Below are positions 11,652 to 23,840 of a stretch of DNA of 64,000 bases, in pieces. Every line of letters begins with the position of its first letter. Positions within the stretch are counted from its first letter, which is position 1. Below the pieces are notes generated by a model that did no database searches, was not told where the DNA came from, and worked only from the letters and a program-made list of their open reading frames with translations. This DNA is from Wurfbainia villosa. Lineage: Eukaryota; Streptophyta; Magnoliopsida; Zingiberales; Zingiberaceae. Location: the NCBI GenBank assembly GCA_025175895.1, contig CM046000.1, positions 38,104,720 to 38,168,719 on the forward strand, read 5' to 3'. A program made the position numbers and the translations under genes.

Positions 11652-14600
11652 ATTTATTTAATATCGAGCGCCTATGTTTTGAGTTCCTAGGGTTTTGGAT
11701 TTTTGGAGTTCGCCGTATATTGGCGAGTTTTGCGAGTAATTTGGAAATTTTGGATTGGTATGGATTTAAGCGGTTTTATGTTTGGAAATTCGAGGATTTT
11801 GTGAGATCGATATGGGGTTTTGGCGGCTCTTGGACCTCTCGGCGGTGAAATAGGTATGATGATAAATTTGATATGTTTTTATTTATGGTAATATCTGTAT
11901 TCATTTAACAGATATGAGGCGAGGTGGTGGCGTGCTGTAGGGGCGTGGTGTGGGGCAGCCACGCCGGAGGACAGATCTTTGGTAGGTGACTTGCGAGAGA
12001 TCTGCGAGGATGGCGTATTGATCGAGGTCAGATTCGGTGTCTTCACGAGTTGTGGATCCTCGGTCCTCGGCGGATCCTCCTCGAGATACCCCTTTCTTTG
12101 GGGCATCCGATGTACGGCGGGAGATCCTCTTGCTTCTGCGTGAAACCCCGCCCGGTAGGACCTTCTACTACAGACCGGCAGGCCCATCTGAGGGCAGTCG
12201 ACCCTCCTCGCTCGATGTCGGCCTACTTATCCTCGATGTAGGCTGCGGCGCGGCTCGGATTCGGGATTAGCTAAGTCGATGAAGTTCACTTTATTGTGGA
12301 GGCGATCCGATCGTGGCTCGATCTTGGATCGAGGCGATGGGCGTACCTTCTACTATATAGTACGCTCAGTGGGAGAAAGCGAGTTAAGCGACCTTCCATT
12401 TCTGGCGAGGCCGAGATGCAGTGGGATATCTGGCTCGATTATTAGCGGCGGCGAGTTACGTGGCGAAATTTAGAGAGGCTTTTGAGTCGATGTTTCCCGG
12501 GCATATCGGATGATGAGGCGTCGGGATTTTACGAGTCTAAGGCAGAATAATCGCTCGATGATGGAGTATAATCGAATTTAATCGGTTAGCGGGTTTTGCC
12601 CGAGTTAGTTCTTGAGGATAGGTCACGGATGATGCACGGTTTATGCGAGGGGATGGGCATCTGGTCGGGATGGCGAGTTTGGTAGTTCTTCCTGCAGAGG
12701 CGTTGGATAGAGCTTTGTTGATCAGTCGGCTCAGCGAAGGGTTATCTGACGGGAAGAAAGCGGTGAAGATCTCTGGTCGGACCCGCCGACCGCGGACTCT
12801 GGACATCGTGAGTGGCCGCGATCAGCCGGGTCAGTCGATCGTTACAGGGCATCTGGCGGCCTCGAAATCGGGGCGATCTTGGTGAGCCCTCGCGGTATTT
12901 TGTGAGGAGGCCGCCCGTGGCGACACCTCTGTATTCGTTGTGGATCGAAGAAGCGTATCATCTCGGCTGCACCTTGGGGCGGGTTTGCTATTATTGCATT
13001 TGCACAGACACGTAGCCGAGATTGTTCGTTGAAGGCTCGGCGTAGCTTAGGTTTACTATTCGGGGAGGCCGTTGCGTCGATGCAGGACTCGGAGAGGGCG
13101 AGCGGCCGACGGACCATAGCGCCCGCGAAGGCAGCTCCCCGCCGAGTCGCTATGGTATTCGTAGGCGAGTACACGGTGCCATGCGGTGTCGCGAGTTGAT
13201 TTGAGGCCGCGATGATCGGATCACGATCCGGCCTGATGATACCATTCGCGGCATCGGCCGGCGTCTGATGCTCGGTAGCGGCCTTCGCACTAGTTCGAGA
13301 TCGGCTATGGCCGTCTGATGCGATCGCGGCCGTTATACGACCTTCCTATCGGCCGTACCGATCTTACGTATCGATCGGGCTCGAGCACACCACCTTTGGC
13401 GGTGATACCACCTCCACGCCAGCTAGGCGGATTCATGCGATTACGAGAGGATCGCGTGAGCAAGCGAATCCGTATTTGCGATGCGGTTTCACTTTATGCA
13501 TTTTAGGCTATTATGCTAATTGATACTTGCAGTTCGCATTAATTTATTTCTCGTGCATTTATGAGAGAGATTGGTAGATTACTGCTAGTAGATCGCGGAG
13601 ATTAGTCGTCTCCTACCACAGCGTCGTTGGATGTTACCGGGAGGTCAGGGTTGTCCTTTAGATTTTGGTAACATCGTTCTTACGGTAGATTTATTGATGC
13701 TGGATATGGTCGAGTTCGATATTATTCTTGGCATGGATTGGTATCGGCATATCATGCCACGATGGATTGTCGACGAGGGTGGTCACATTCGGACCTCGAA
13801 CCAACCCTCGTGGGATTTCTTGGCATCCGGGGACGGCGGTATAGCGACCATTTCTGCGATTGAGGCTCGAAGCTTTTATTGCACGGTTGCGGGGTTTTCT
13901 ATTATCTATGATCAATGTAGAAGGCGGTGGTGACTCTCGGATCGCGGACATCCCTATTGTTCGAGTATCGGATGTCTTTCGGAGGAGTTCACAGATTACG
14001 CCTCCCGGAAGGCAAGTGGAGTTCATGATTGAGTTAATACAGGGCAGGCGTCAGCTCCTTATCGTATGGCCGAGAGAGTTGGGCGAGTTAAAGGTTACTC
14101 AGGAACTTTTGGGCCAGAGGTTTTATTAAGCCTAGTGCATCACCACAGGGTTCTCGGTTCTCTTCGTGAAGAAGAAAGATGGTTCGATGAGGTACGATCG
14201 ACTACGTGCAATCAACGCCGCTACTATCAAGAATAAATATCCCCGCCACGTGATTGAGGACTTGTTTGATCACCAGAGGTACATCACCTATTCTAAGATT
14301 GACCGCATGGTCCTGATATCATCAATTACGAGTTAGAGATTCCGACATTCGTAAGACAAATGCCTGCACGTGATATGGACATTATGAGTTTTTGTAATGC
14401 CATTTGGGCTTACCAATGCTCCAAATGCAGATTCATGGATTCACGAACCGTGAATTTATGGATTTCTAGATCGGTTCGTCATTGTTTTTATCGATGACAT
14501 TCTCGTTTATTCTCGCTCCGAGGAGGAACACGCGCAACATCTTCGCCTTGTTCTCGATAGTCTCGGCAGGCGCTATATACGAAGTTCAATAAATGCGCGC

Positions 14601-16800
14601 TTTGGTTACACTCACTGGCTCGGGACATGTGGTTTCGAGTAGAGGTATTTCAATGACCCCCAAAAGATCGAGGTCGTTACCAATGGGAGCACCAATCGCC
14701 AGAGATTCAGCTTTCCTAGGCTGGCCGGATATTACAGACGATTCGCTGAGGATTTCTCGAGCATTTCTATGCCATCACACGCCACCGTGAAGGGCGAAGT
14801 TCACGTGACAGAGGCGCAGCGAGACTAGTTTTCGTGGAGTCAAGAGGAGATCGTGTCAAGACCGATTCTAGTATTACCATCGTGGACGATGGTTTCGCTT
14901 TATACATGCGCCTCTACAGGTTTAGGCGCAGATTGATGCAAAGACGGCAGGTAGTCTCCTACTTCGATTGAAGGATCATGAGAAAAACTACCTAGCCACG
15001 ATTTAGAGTCACGCTATTATCTATGCCTCAAGATTCGAGGCATCATTTATATGGTATTACGCTCGAGATTCTTACCGATCATAAGATGAACTCAATCTCC
15101 GGCAGAGAAGATGGATGGAGTTCCCGAAGGATTATGATCCGCATCATCGCCTACCACCCAGTGAAAGCTAATGTGGTCCGACGATTTAGCCTAAGTCCCG
15201 AGGACTTTAGCTTCTTTCCGAGTTTCGTCACGGATTTGATTAAGGGTTTCTCTGAGTTTAGATTAGAGGAGCAGGGACCGACAGAGCAGTGGCGTCTAGT
15301 TACCATGGTTGCTCACCGCCTATCCGACGAGTCCGGAGGCTCAGTGATCGCATTTACAGCTCATTGGTAGTCGATCACTTGGGACACAGACCGAGTTCAC
15401 CCTAGATGATGAGGGTATTATATATTTCCGAGGTAGATTATGTAGACCTCAAATTTCACCCTAAGCATGGAGGAGTTACTACAGGAGGCACATCGCCGAT
15501 TCATGCGATCCACCCAGGAACCCGTATGTATCGAGATTTAAAGCGCTTGTATTGGTGGAACAGATGAAGAAAGACATCGCGCGATTTCAGAGCTAGATGT
15601 TCCGATTTGTCGCCAGGTCAAGGCCGAGCACCGCAGACCACCGATTACTTCAGAGGATTCCTATTCCCGAGTGGAAGTGGGATCATATTACTATGGATTT
15701 TGTGATGGGTTTCGCCGAGGACACGCTACATGATGCGATTCGGGTAGTCGAGATCGACTAACCAACCACAAGACTTTATCGATTCAAGACCGACTCTCCG
15801 GATCGATCAGAGCTATATCATTTCGAGATCATCGATTGCATGGTGTTCCTTCGAGCATTATATCGATAGAGATCCCTGCTCACTTCTAGGTTCGCAGAGT
15901 CCGCAGCAGTTTTTAGGCACACAAATCGGCTTAGTAATCAGATTCCATCCGCAGACAGACGATGACACCGAGCGACCATTCGCACACTAGAGGATTTGGC
16001 CGAGGTCCCGTGTTATAGATTTCGAGGCAATCGGGAGGATCATTTATCAGTGGAATTCGCTACAATAATAAAGCTTATCATTCTGGCTATCCAAACGGCC
16101 CCTATGAGGCATCAGATGGTAGGCAAGGTCGACACCCACCCTCCGGGAGGAGGTTGGGGAGGCCCACTGCTAGACCCCAGAGCCTGGGTGATGAGGCAGA
16201 GTTGGTCCGCATTTCATCGACGTAGGACGACAGAGGCGCAGGATCGCCGTAAGAGTTATGCAGATCGTAGACGAGAGACCTTGGAGTTCTCTCGTCAGTG
16301 ATCATGTATTTGCGAGTTTCACCTACTAAAGGGGTGAAGAGGTTCTGACTCCGTGGTAAGCTTCGCTTCCTAGATATATCTCCGCTCGAGATTTCGAGAA
16401 GATCGGAGCAGCTTGCTTATCGCCTAAAGACTACCACCATCTTCGACGAGTATACATGATGTATTCCATGTGTCTATGCCGAGGAAGTATGTGCGCGATT
16501 CTACACATATTCTATCGATGTATCAGTTCCATTCAACTCCGATGCTACGTGACGCAGAGGTTCCTGACGGATTTTGGATTTCAAGGAACGCATATATGAA
16601 CAAGGTCAGGCGATTGTCAAGGCTCGTGGAGTCACCACACCGACGAGGAGGCTACTTGGGAGCTCGAGGAAAGATTAGAGCTCAATACCCCCACTTGTTT
16701 ACTTAAGGTACGTGAGGTGTATTTTCAAGATTTCTTATGGTATTTCTTACTCAATGATTGAGTAGGAAATTGGGGGACCAAATTTTTATTAATGGGAGAA
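11652..16800 (+). pseudogene. Gypsy-1 gag-pol remnant with chromodomain trace
   Basis: Degraded Ty3/gypsy pol can be followed in order. The protease end is near 13700-13760 (EFDIILGMDWY). Reverse transcriptase runs about 14155-14560 (KKKDGSMRYDRL, KNKYP, FIDDILVYSRSEEEH). RNase H is about 14850-15180, the integrase zinc-binding region about 15480-15600 and the integrase core about 15650-16020. The C-terminal part is about 16230-16550 (RRKSYADRR, KYVRDSTHIL) and a chromodomain tail ends RAQYPHLF at about 16700. Frame changes occur every few dozen codons. The gag region (about 12000-13500) is too damaged for motif assignment. Confidence 0.78.
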
Positions 16801-19255
16801 TGTTAAATCGGAAAATTTAACATATAAATTAAATGGCCAAATAATTGAGGAAATAATCTCGAAAATTTTCTGGATTTTTAGGAAGTTTAGAATTTTTCTC
16901 GAATTAAACTGACTCAGACGAGATTTTTCGGGATAAAATAGATAGACTTTATTTAAGGGTATTAACCTAACCCTAAACCCTAAGTTTTTATTTTTCTATT
17001 CTTTTCCCACTGCCGCAACCACTCCTTCGCAGCCGCAATCTCTCCTTCCCGATTCCTTTCTCTCCACGACGATCTCTCCATCGCCAATCCTCTTCTTCGC
17101 CGCCATACAACAAGAAGAGGAACGCCACGGCAGCAGCAGGATCGCACGCAAGACTCACCGACCGCCGAGCCCTTCTTCCTCGCGGCATTCGACGTCACGC
17201 GCGCGCCGACGCCGCCGACGCGAGCACCGCCACGCTTCGACGCTGCTCTGTTTCACGGCCGACGCCTCTTTTCTTTCCTCCATCAAGGCTTCGCCTCGTC
17301 GCGGTCTTACTGGCCTGCTTGTTTCAAGGCTCGTGGTCACGAGCAAGAGTATTAGTGGCAATGACAGATTTTTCTCCTGAACTGAGCTATGGAAGGCTCC
17401 CATCATGTATAACTTCAATTAATTTCTTTTATCCGCTTGGGTCGATTCGGTGGATTTCTTTAGAGGAATAGTCATATTCGCGAGGGCTCAGGGTGTCGTG
17501 GCTAGAGTCGATGGCCTACCGTGGGATTCGGGGGCTGAATGAGAGGGTCGTGGAGGATCAGAATGGTCGCAATAATGCGAGCCATCAAATCGAGTCGAGA
17601 TCTAATTTGGGGAAAGGAATGGCCGTGGATGGAATTCTCAGACGGTGACTGATTGGGTCGATTCTGGGTTGATTCCAGTTATTCGGGTGTCGACGGCTGA
17701 TTTGATTTATATTCGAGGATATGAGATTTGGGGTTTAATTGGGATATAAAGGAAATCGATTTATTATTCGATCTATTATTGAATCAGTATATTTCAGGTT
17801 GACTATAATTACGCTTATACGCAGTTTCTGGCCATTAGGCAGTCCCCAAATGCGACGATTCAGCTTCTTCATGGATATATATTTCAAAGCGGTATTTTGA
17901 CTTAACGCTTAGATTAAGTCAAATCGATATGCTAGTTAGATAGCTTACAATAATTTTTCATGTTTATATGCCTAGTATGTTTTCGTGCCTACTAGATTCA
18001 TACGCATGTGATAGGATATGATTATATTTACCGCTTTGATTCGGATCATAGTACGCTGATTGTGGATACGCATATATCGGTTGCATATATCATTCTGATA
18101 GGTATATTATGAGTAGGATTTACATGCTTTAGTATCATGCACCATTTTCGCACGCCGCCGGGACGGGTTCCATTATTGCTGAGCCCGCAGTAGTTACATG
18201 GCTCGCACACACCGCCACTCATGGGTTAGTGGTACATCAGAGGGTGTGCGCAGCTGTTCGTCACAGTTCACTGACCGCCATGGGTAGCGACGAGGCGCTG
18301 GTACGGCAGTGATCCTCCTCCGCCTATGACACTGTGAGAGAGAGCTTAGCTCCCACTATGTTTGGGGGCAGGAGGATAGGTGTATCCGACAAAGATCCCG
18401 TCCACTTGGCCACTCAGAGCAAAGTGATGGCAGAGTGCACAGCTTGTCATAGCCCTACCCACTCCTGGGCCACCATCATGTAGGCAGAGGCTACCGATCA
18501 AGGCCGTGGGTGACCATGTCATCGCACGCATGCACTTTGCATAGATTGCATTCAGACTGGTTTCACGATTTTTATCGATGCCTGATGTGCATATGATTGT
18601 CATGCATACAGATACATGCTTATATATGATCGTGACTTTATTACTTCTAGTCGTGCACATGCTCCTATATCGTAGTAGAGATCTGTAAGGCATACCATTT
18701 TGATTTCTTGTTTCAGATACCCTATTTATGTGAGATCAGATCGGCATGATATTTTTATTGTTAGCTATACCTTATTTCAGATATATCTACTATACCCGCA
18801 GAGTTCTTCAACTCACCCCGCTGGTTTATATCTATTTCAGATTTAAGCTTATCAGAGAGTGCAAATAATTCACCACTCGTCAGAAAGTTTTGATTCATTT
18901 GGATATTTGTTTTTACACGGTATTTGGATATTTTGGTTAGAGGACATGTATAGGTTTGGAGATTGATTTTGTATTTGGTGTTGGTGTCCTTATGAACCTT
19001 ATTTGGATTTTGGTTTGGTTGGAGTTTGGTGAGTATTCCTGCCCAGATGGCAGAAGGGGTAAGTCTCTTTATTTTAGATTTGTCATTTATTTTGGATGAT
19101 GGCACGAGGCCAAATTATATAGCTGCGTGTGAGTTTGGATTCGGTCGTGTTGGCCGATGTATAGTGGCAGTGTAGGCCTTTGTATGTAAATTGGGATTGT
19201 CACCCGCACTGTGAGACGCCGGATTTTTTGTCAGTGGGGTCTCCTTGGCGTGACA
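16801..19255 (+). repeat. Gypsy-1 3' LTR
   Basis: About 2.45 kb, homologous to 9146-11651 and preceded by the purine tract at 16791-16800. It ends GCGTGACA at 19255, where the foldback element begins instead of the expected target duplication. Confidence 0.82.
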
Positions 19256-19688
19256 CTCATGTAATTTAAAATCTGGAGGTCTTTTTTATTACCTGTTGGG
19301 CGACTCGGCGATTGGTATCGTCGCCGTCGCGATTGACGGCCTTGATCGGCGAGCCTGTCGTCGCCTCGCTGGCCGTCGTTACTCACGGACTTACGAAGTG
19401 GGTTTTGCCTTCAGATTGAACTCTAGACCTCCAGGATAAGTACTAAAGTTTATGAATCCTGGTAACCAAGTGATCCGTGATCACTTGGTTACCAGGATTC
19501 ATAAACTTTAGTACTTAGCCTGGAGGGCTAGAGTTCGAATCCTGGGGAAGGCAAAAACCCACTCGTGGGTAAGTCCAGTGAGTAACGACGGCCAACAGGC
19601 GACTGGCCGCCGATCAATAGCCGATCGCCAACAGCGGCCGGCCGACAATAGGTCGTCGAATTCCGCCAACAGGGGCCCGTTCGTTACA
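19256..19688. mobile_element. Foldback element at the end of Gypsy-1
   Basis: This is an imperfect inverted repeat. Its core is a perfect 38-base palindromic pair around a 3-base spacer (CGT), at about 19437-19515. The imperfect arms extend outward to about 19340 and 19630 and share GGCCGTCGTTACTCAC and its complement; the left arm has several small deletions relative to the right. It sits between the gypsy LTR end and the right copy of ATCTT, so it inserted at, or replaced, the LTR terminus. No coding region is seen. A B-box-like GAGTTCGAATCC is in the right arm. Confidence 0.65.
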
Positions 19689-19693
19689 ATCTT

Positions 19694-19874
19694 TGTCAGC
19701 TCGCGAGGCACTGGCAGGAGGTGCCTCTGGAATGGGCTGCTCCAGGACATACAACTTCCTTTCTTGGGTGAGAACAATTCTCAGGTTCCTGTACCAGTCC
19801 AGGAAATTCGCTCCATTGAGCTTGTCCTTCTCAAGGACAGAACGCAGAGAGAGAGTGTTCGTGTTTGTCGACAT
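19694..19874 (-). pseudogene. Copia-1 gag N terminus
   Basis: The minus-strand frame starting at 19874 reads MSTNTNTLSLRSVLEKDKLN and continues as typical copia gag (NFLDWYRNLRIVL). It then stops matching at the foldback boundary, where the gag match resumes at 9140 on the other side of Gypsy-1. The start follows a long untranslated leader (about 1.6 kb) from the right LTR. Confidence 0.85.
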
Positions 19875-21481
19875 AGTTATCTACAACATACAATGCAGAG
19901 AATTAATATCATATTCCTTTTATCATTTAATTAGGCCTTTAATCAAATGATGCTCCCACTGAATTATAGGATTTTTTGTAGAATCGAGTTATGGATGTGG
20001 TCAAACCACATTACTAGATTCATACAAACTAGCTATAATTCTTGCGGGACAAGATCCACATCATACTAAGCCTTGAGTTAGCTTTGGCTAAATCGCCCAA
20101 GACTTAGTATGATCGGTGGGTAACACATTACCGATTACATCTCTATGCAACTCTTGTTTATAGGATCAAGACCCACATTTACAAAAGACCTTGAGTTAGC
20201 TTTGGCTAAATCGCCCAAGATTTAGTGTAAATGCGATCTTGACCTATCGTTCCAACGATTGGAATATGCCTATAGTTCTACTCGATCCAATTGAGTTTAA
20301 CTAGTTTTGCTCAATCTAATTGAGCTTACTCTAACCCAAGCGTGATAGGCGGGACCAAGATTGTCCCTCCGCACCCTACCAAGATAATATGTGTTGCTCT
20401 GCTTTGGCAGATTCAACAACGACAAATGATCGAGGTAGTGATGGGTATCAAGGCTCGGTAGGCATTTTCGAGTTGATTCGATTATGATCTAATCTAATCG
20501 TAATGTGTATCTTATACGCATTTAGGCCTTTATTATCCTATATTAGCATGCATCACATACATACATTCATTATTCTAGCATGCATCATATACATACAAAA
20601 AAATTAACCTAGCATGCATCATATACATACAAGTATTATTCTACTAGCATGCATCACATACATACAAGCAAAAATCAATTAAATATATATATATATATAT
20701 ATCAACATATATATATATATATATATATAATTAAATGTGATATAGTCATGGCCCTACTACGATCTTCTCAAGCCAATGAGAAGATCGGACGGTCTACCTA
20801 AGGCTAGCGGCTTCTCCAAACGCTTCCTTTAACCGCCATGTGTCGTCGTCACCCTTCTCGTAAGCTCGTCTTCAAGTGGACTTTCCACCGCTCCATTTTT
20901 GTACATTACAAATATGAAACTCGAGTTACATTCGAGTCTAAAAAAAACTAATTACAACTAGAATATCAAACAGTCGATACACTATACAACACGACAAACC
21001 ACAAACGGCAGCCCAGTATTATGAATTACAACACACATAATCCAATCAAATTGGGGTCATTGGGCCATGACAATCACAGAATTATACATAATTCTAAATT
21101 ATGTATTTTTAAAGAAATTTCTATAATTTTTCCTATTTTTTTTTTTTCAAATTAATGGGTTTCAGAAGCAGCGATCGCGGGACAAAGCCCCTTCGGGGAT
21201 AGGGCAGCGCCATACTCATAAAATTAACTGCGAGTGTCCCTACTGATCCTACGATACTTAAGTCATTTGTCCCAAAACCTAAAGCGAGAACTCGGTTTGG
21301 AGAGTTTTTCTCGACGGTTGAAACTAAGTGTCCCAACACTTGTTGCCGACTCTTTGAGAAAAATACCCAAAAATTCTATAAAATTAGGAAATTTACTGAA
21401 ACATATAAATCTGTAATTTTTATATCTAATACAAAATTACAAAGACGAAACACATACATGCTTGAACTGGCTCGATACCCT
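19875..21481 (-). other. Copia-1 5' leader with hairpins and small repeats
   Basis: No coding region is seen. This leader lies between gag and the transcription-side LTR (21482). It holds two hairpins with the same loop (20060-20113 and 20176-20233), four copies of an AGCATGCATCATATACATAC-like unit (about 20546-20665), and two (TA)n runs (about 20685-20728). A degenerate complement of the tRNA-Met primer site (GGCTCGATACC) lies directly before 21482. Confidence 0.65.
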
Positions 21482-23256
21482 TGTTGGGTTTTTCCGAGCC
21501 GCAAAACCGCTATGCGGAAACCTCGGAAGCCCGACCACGGATCCGCAAGTATAAAAATATAAAATATGTATGTGCTTATAAAAACCCTAGATCTACCTTA
21601 GATCTAAGATGTTAGAACATTACCCTTGTAGCGATGCCCTAATTACCAAACTCGAGAGTGTCAGTCGCGCTCCTCATGGTATCCACACAAGCAATAGGTG
21701 GAGAAAGAGACAAACTTGAGTGTGCTAGCACTCTGAAGATCTCGGCAAGATGAGGTTGGGAGAGGTAGAGAGCTTGAGAGAAAAATTCCAAGGAAGAAGA
21801 TGAAGTTGGAATAACTCACAAAAATGAATTTCACCATCATAACCCCTAATGGTGTTGGCCGGCCACATTATGGCTTGGGAGGTTACATGCATGCATGTAA
21901 CTCCCATGCCTCTTGGTCTTCCTCATGATGTGGCACCAATTGACAAAGTCAATGATGATGTGGACGGCCATACCAAGTCATCATCATGACATGACATTTG
22001 GTCAAGTCAAACTTGACCTTTCATCTTCCCTCTCAAGTCAAGTCAAACTTGACCTCTAATCTCCCATGGTTGATCAAATCTAACCACTTGACTCAAGTCA
22101 ATTTAATTTAATGAATCTCTATTCATTAATTTAAATTGATTTGATGAATCAAATATAAATTAGACTCATTCAACACTTGAATCAACTTGAGTCTAACTCA
22201 ATTAATCTAATTTGGATTACTCTTAATCCAATTTGGTTCATCCCATGAACCTAATCCTCATGGTTCATCATATGAACCTAATCTCCATCTAATTGCTCTT
22301 ATGTGTGTGACCCTATAGGTTCTTGTAACATTGGCAATGCCCCTAAACCGATTTAGGAACATAAGCAATGAGCGGTATCTAGCAACACATCATTGCTACC
22401 CAAGTTACAAGAATGTTGAGCTCCAACATCACCTTTGTGACTACTAATTATGACTCTCACAATATGTGACAATGTCCCTCTATCCTTGACATCTAGATTG
22501 ACCAATCGAGGCATAGACCGTGTCATCCTCGGTACAATCTAAATCTTGAACCCCAAGTAGGCTCATTCTAATCAAATGAGCTCAATATCTCATATTGACT
22601 CATTTGGGCATGGCCATGCACTTCGTGGTCTCACTCTATCAAGAATATCGATGTCACCCCCGTCATATAGGAGGGATAGATCCCATCTACATCACTCACA
22701 TCCCTCCGCATAATTTGTTACATACCCGAATCGCCTTTATAGTCCACCCATTTACGGGTGGCGTTTGAAGCAAAGTATGCAACTCCTTATGTAGGGAACC
22801 ATGGTGACTTGGTCTAAGGACTAATAGTCATACTAATAGCCACATGAGAAAGTATATGACACTCATATAACGATCCATGATACTTTCTCATGGCGGGTCA
22901 TTCAGTATACATTCTCCAATGCATACCCATGTGTCAACTTGATATCTCATATCCATGACTTGTGAGATCAAGTCATCTTGTTGACCTACATGCTAGTCTC
23001 TACGCATTAACATTGTCTCTGAATGTTAATACTCGACTAGGAATGATTAAGAGTAGTGTTCTCTATATCATCTCATTATCGATTCAACCAATCGATTGAT
23101 ATAGATAAGAACCTACTACTCAAGGACATTATTATATTTAGTTATTTGGCACCAATACAAGTAAATATAATAACCATGCCTTTATTAATAGGAATATGAT
23201 ACAATAAAGTCCATACAACAATCATCACATGATTGACTCTAGGGCTTTCACTAACA
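21482..23256 (-). repeat. Copia-1 second LTR (transcription-side LTR)
   Basis: A 1775-bp LTR, TGTTGGGTTTTTCCGAGCC to CACTAACA, nearly collinear with 3816-5658. It is followed by the same purine-tract complement and RNase H sequence that follow the left LTR, not by host DNA, so it is shared by two internal regions. Confidence 0.86.
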
Positions 23257-23598
23257 ATCTCCCACTAGTACTAGTGCCAATCACCGTAGTATCTAATACC
23301 CAATGACCTAGTGTGACCATTATGCTTTTTCTATGCCAAAGCCTTGGTTAAGGGATCTGCGATGTTAGCCTCTGTGGGTACTCTGCAAATCTTCACATCT
23401 CCTCTGTCGATAATCTCTCGAATGAGATGGAAGCGCCGATATACTCGGCCTCTGTTGTAGAATCAGTAACTGTGTCCTGCTTGGAACTCTTCCAGCTCAC
23501 AGTTCCACTATTCAAGCAAAACACGAACCCTGACTGCGATCTATAATCATCCTGGTCAGTTTGGAAGCTGACATCGCTGTAACCCTTTACAGTTTGGA
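23257..23598 (-). pseudogene. Copia-1 second RNase H fragment
   Basis: The minus strand encodes the C-terminal RNase H part of copia pol (QSGFVFCLNSGTVSWKSSKQ and TEAEYI). It is a second copy of the sequence at 5659-5990. It stops near 23587, where an LTR 3' fragment is joined within a few bases of shared sequence. Confidence 0.8.
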
Positions 23599-23732
23599 AG
23601 GACATTATTATATTTAGTTATTTGGCACCAATACAAGTAAATATAATAACCATGCCTTTATTAATAGGAATATGATACAATAAAGTCCATACAACAATCA
23701 TCACATGATTAGCTCTAGGACTTTCACTAACA
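23599..23732 (-). repeat. Copia-1 third LTR, terminal fragment
   Basis: About 134 bases matching the last part of both other LTRs, ending CACTAACA next to the duplicated target site ATCTA. This fragment, not the second LTR, forms the right end of the original insertion. Confidence 0.82.
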
Positions 23733-23737
23733 ATCTA

Positions 23738-23757
23738 GCAGATGGTTCTGAGTACAG
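23738..23757 (+). CDS. HMT: HMT exon 3, remainder after the insertion
   Basis: Twenty bases encode ADGSEY plus two bases of a split codon. They continue directly from codon CTA at 3815 once the insert and one ATCTA copy are removed. The donor is GTCATT at 23758, phase 2. Confidence 0.85.
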
Positions 23758-23840
23758 GTCATTTTTTAATGCTACTAATGAGTACTTTGTTATATGGTGG
23801 TCTTCATTACATGATCATGTGATTGTTCCTTCGTTTGTAG

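Larger units (their letters stand above)
9146..19255 (+). mobile_element. Gypsy-1: decayed Ty3/gypsy chromovirus nested in Copia-1 gag
   Basis: A 5' LTR (9146-11651), an internal region and a 3' LTR (16801-19255) lie in plus orientation inside the Copia-1 gag sequence. The duplication ATCTT is at 9141-9145 on the left but occurs on the right only at 19689-19693, after a foldback element that follows the 3' LTR. A degenerate tRNA-Met-like primer site follows the first LTR near 11657, and a purine-rich tract (AATGGGAGAA) abuts the second. Chromodomain remnants and the long LTRs suggest the Tekay/Del group. The clade call is tentative. Confidence 0.8.
3816..23732 (-). mobile_element. Copia-1: Ty1/copia complex with three LTR units, inside HMT exon 3
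   Basis: The outer ends are TG at 3816 and CA at 23732, flanked by the direct repeat ATCTA (3811-3815 and 23733-23737). From left to right it holds a full LTR (3816-5658), pol and gag on the minus strand, a second LTR (21482-23256), a short second piece of internal DNA (23257-23598), and only the last about 134 bases of a third LTR. A purine-rich tract on the minus strand abuts the first two LTRs (complement ATCTCCCAC at 5659 and 23257), and a degenerate primer-site complement precedes 21482, so transcription is leftward. Gag resembles the Angela/Tork type. Gypsy-1 and a foldback element are nested inside gag. Confidence 0.85.

Noticed and set aside
19525..19545. B-box-like GAGTTCGAATCC suggesting a tRNA or SINE.
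   Set aside because: No matching A box or cloverleaf was found. It is part of the foldback arm, with a decayed copy in the other arm.
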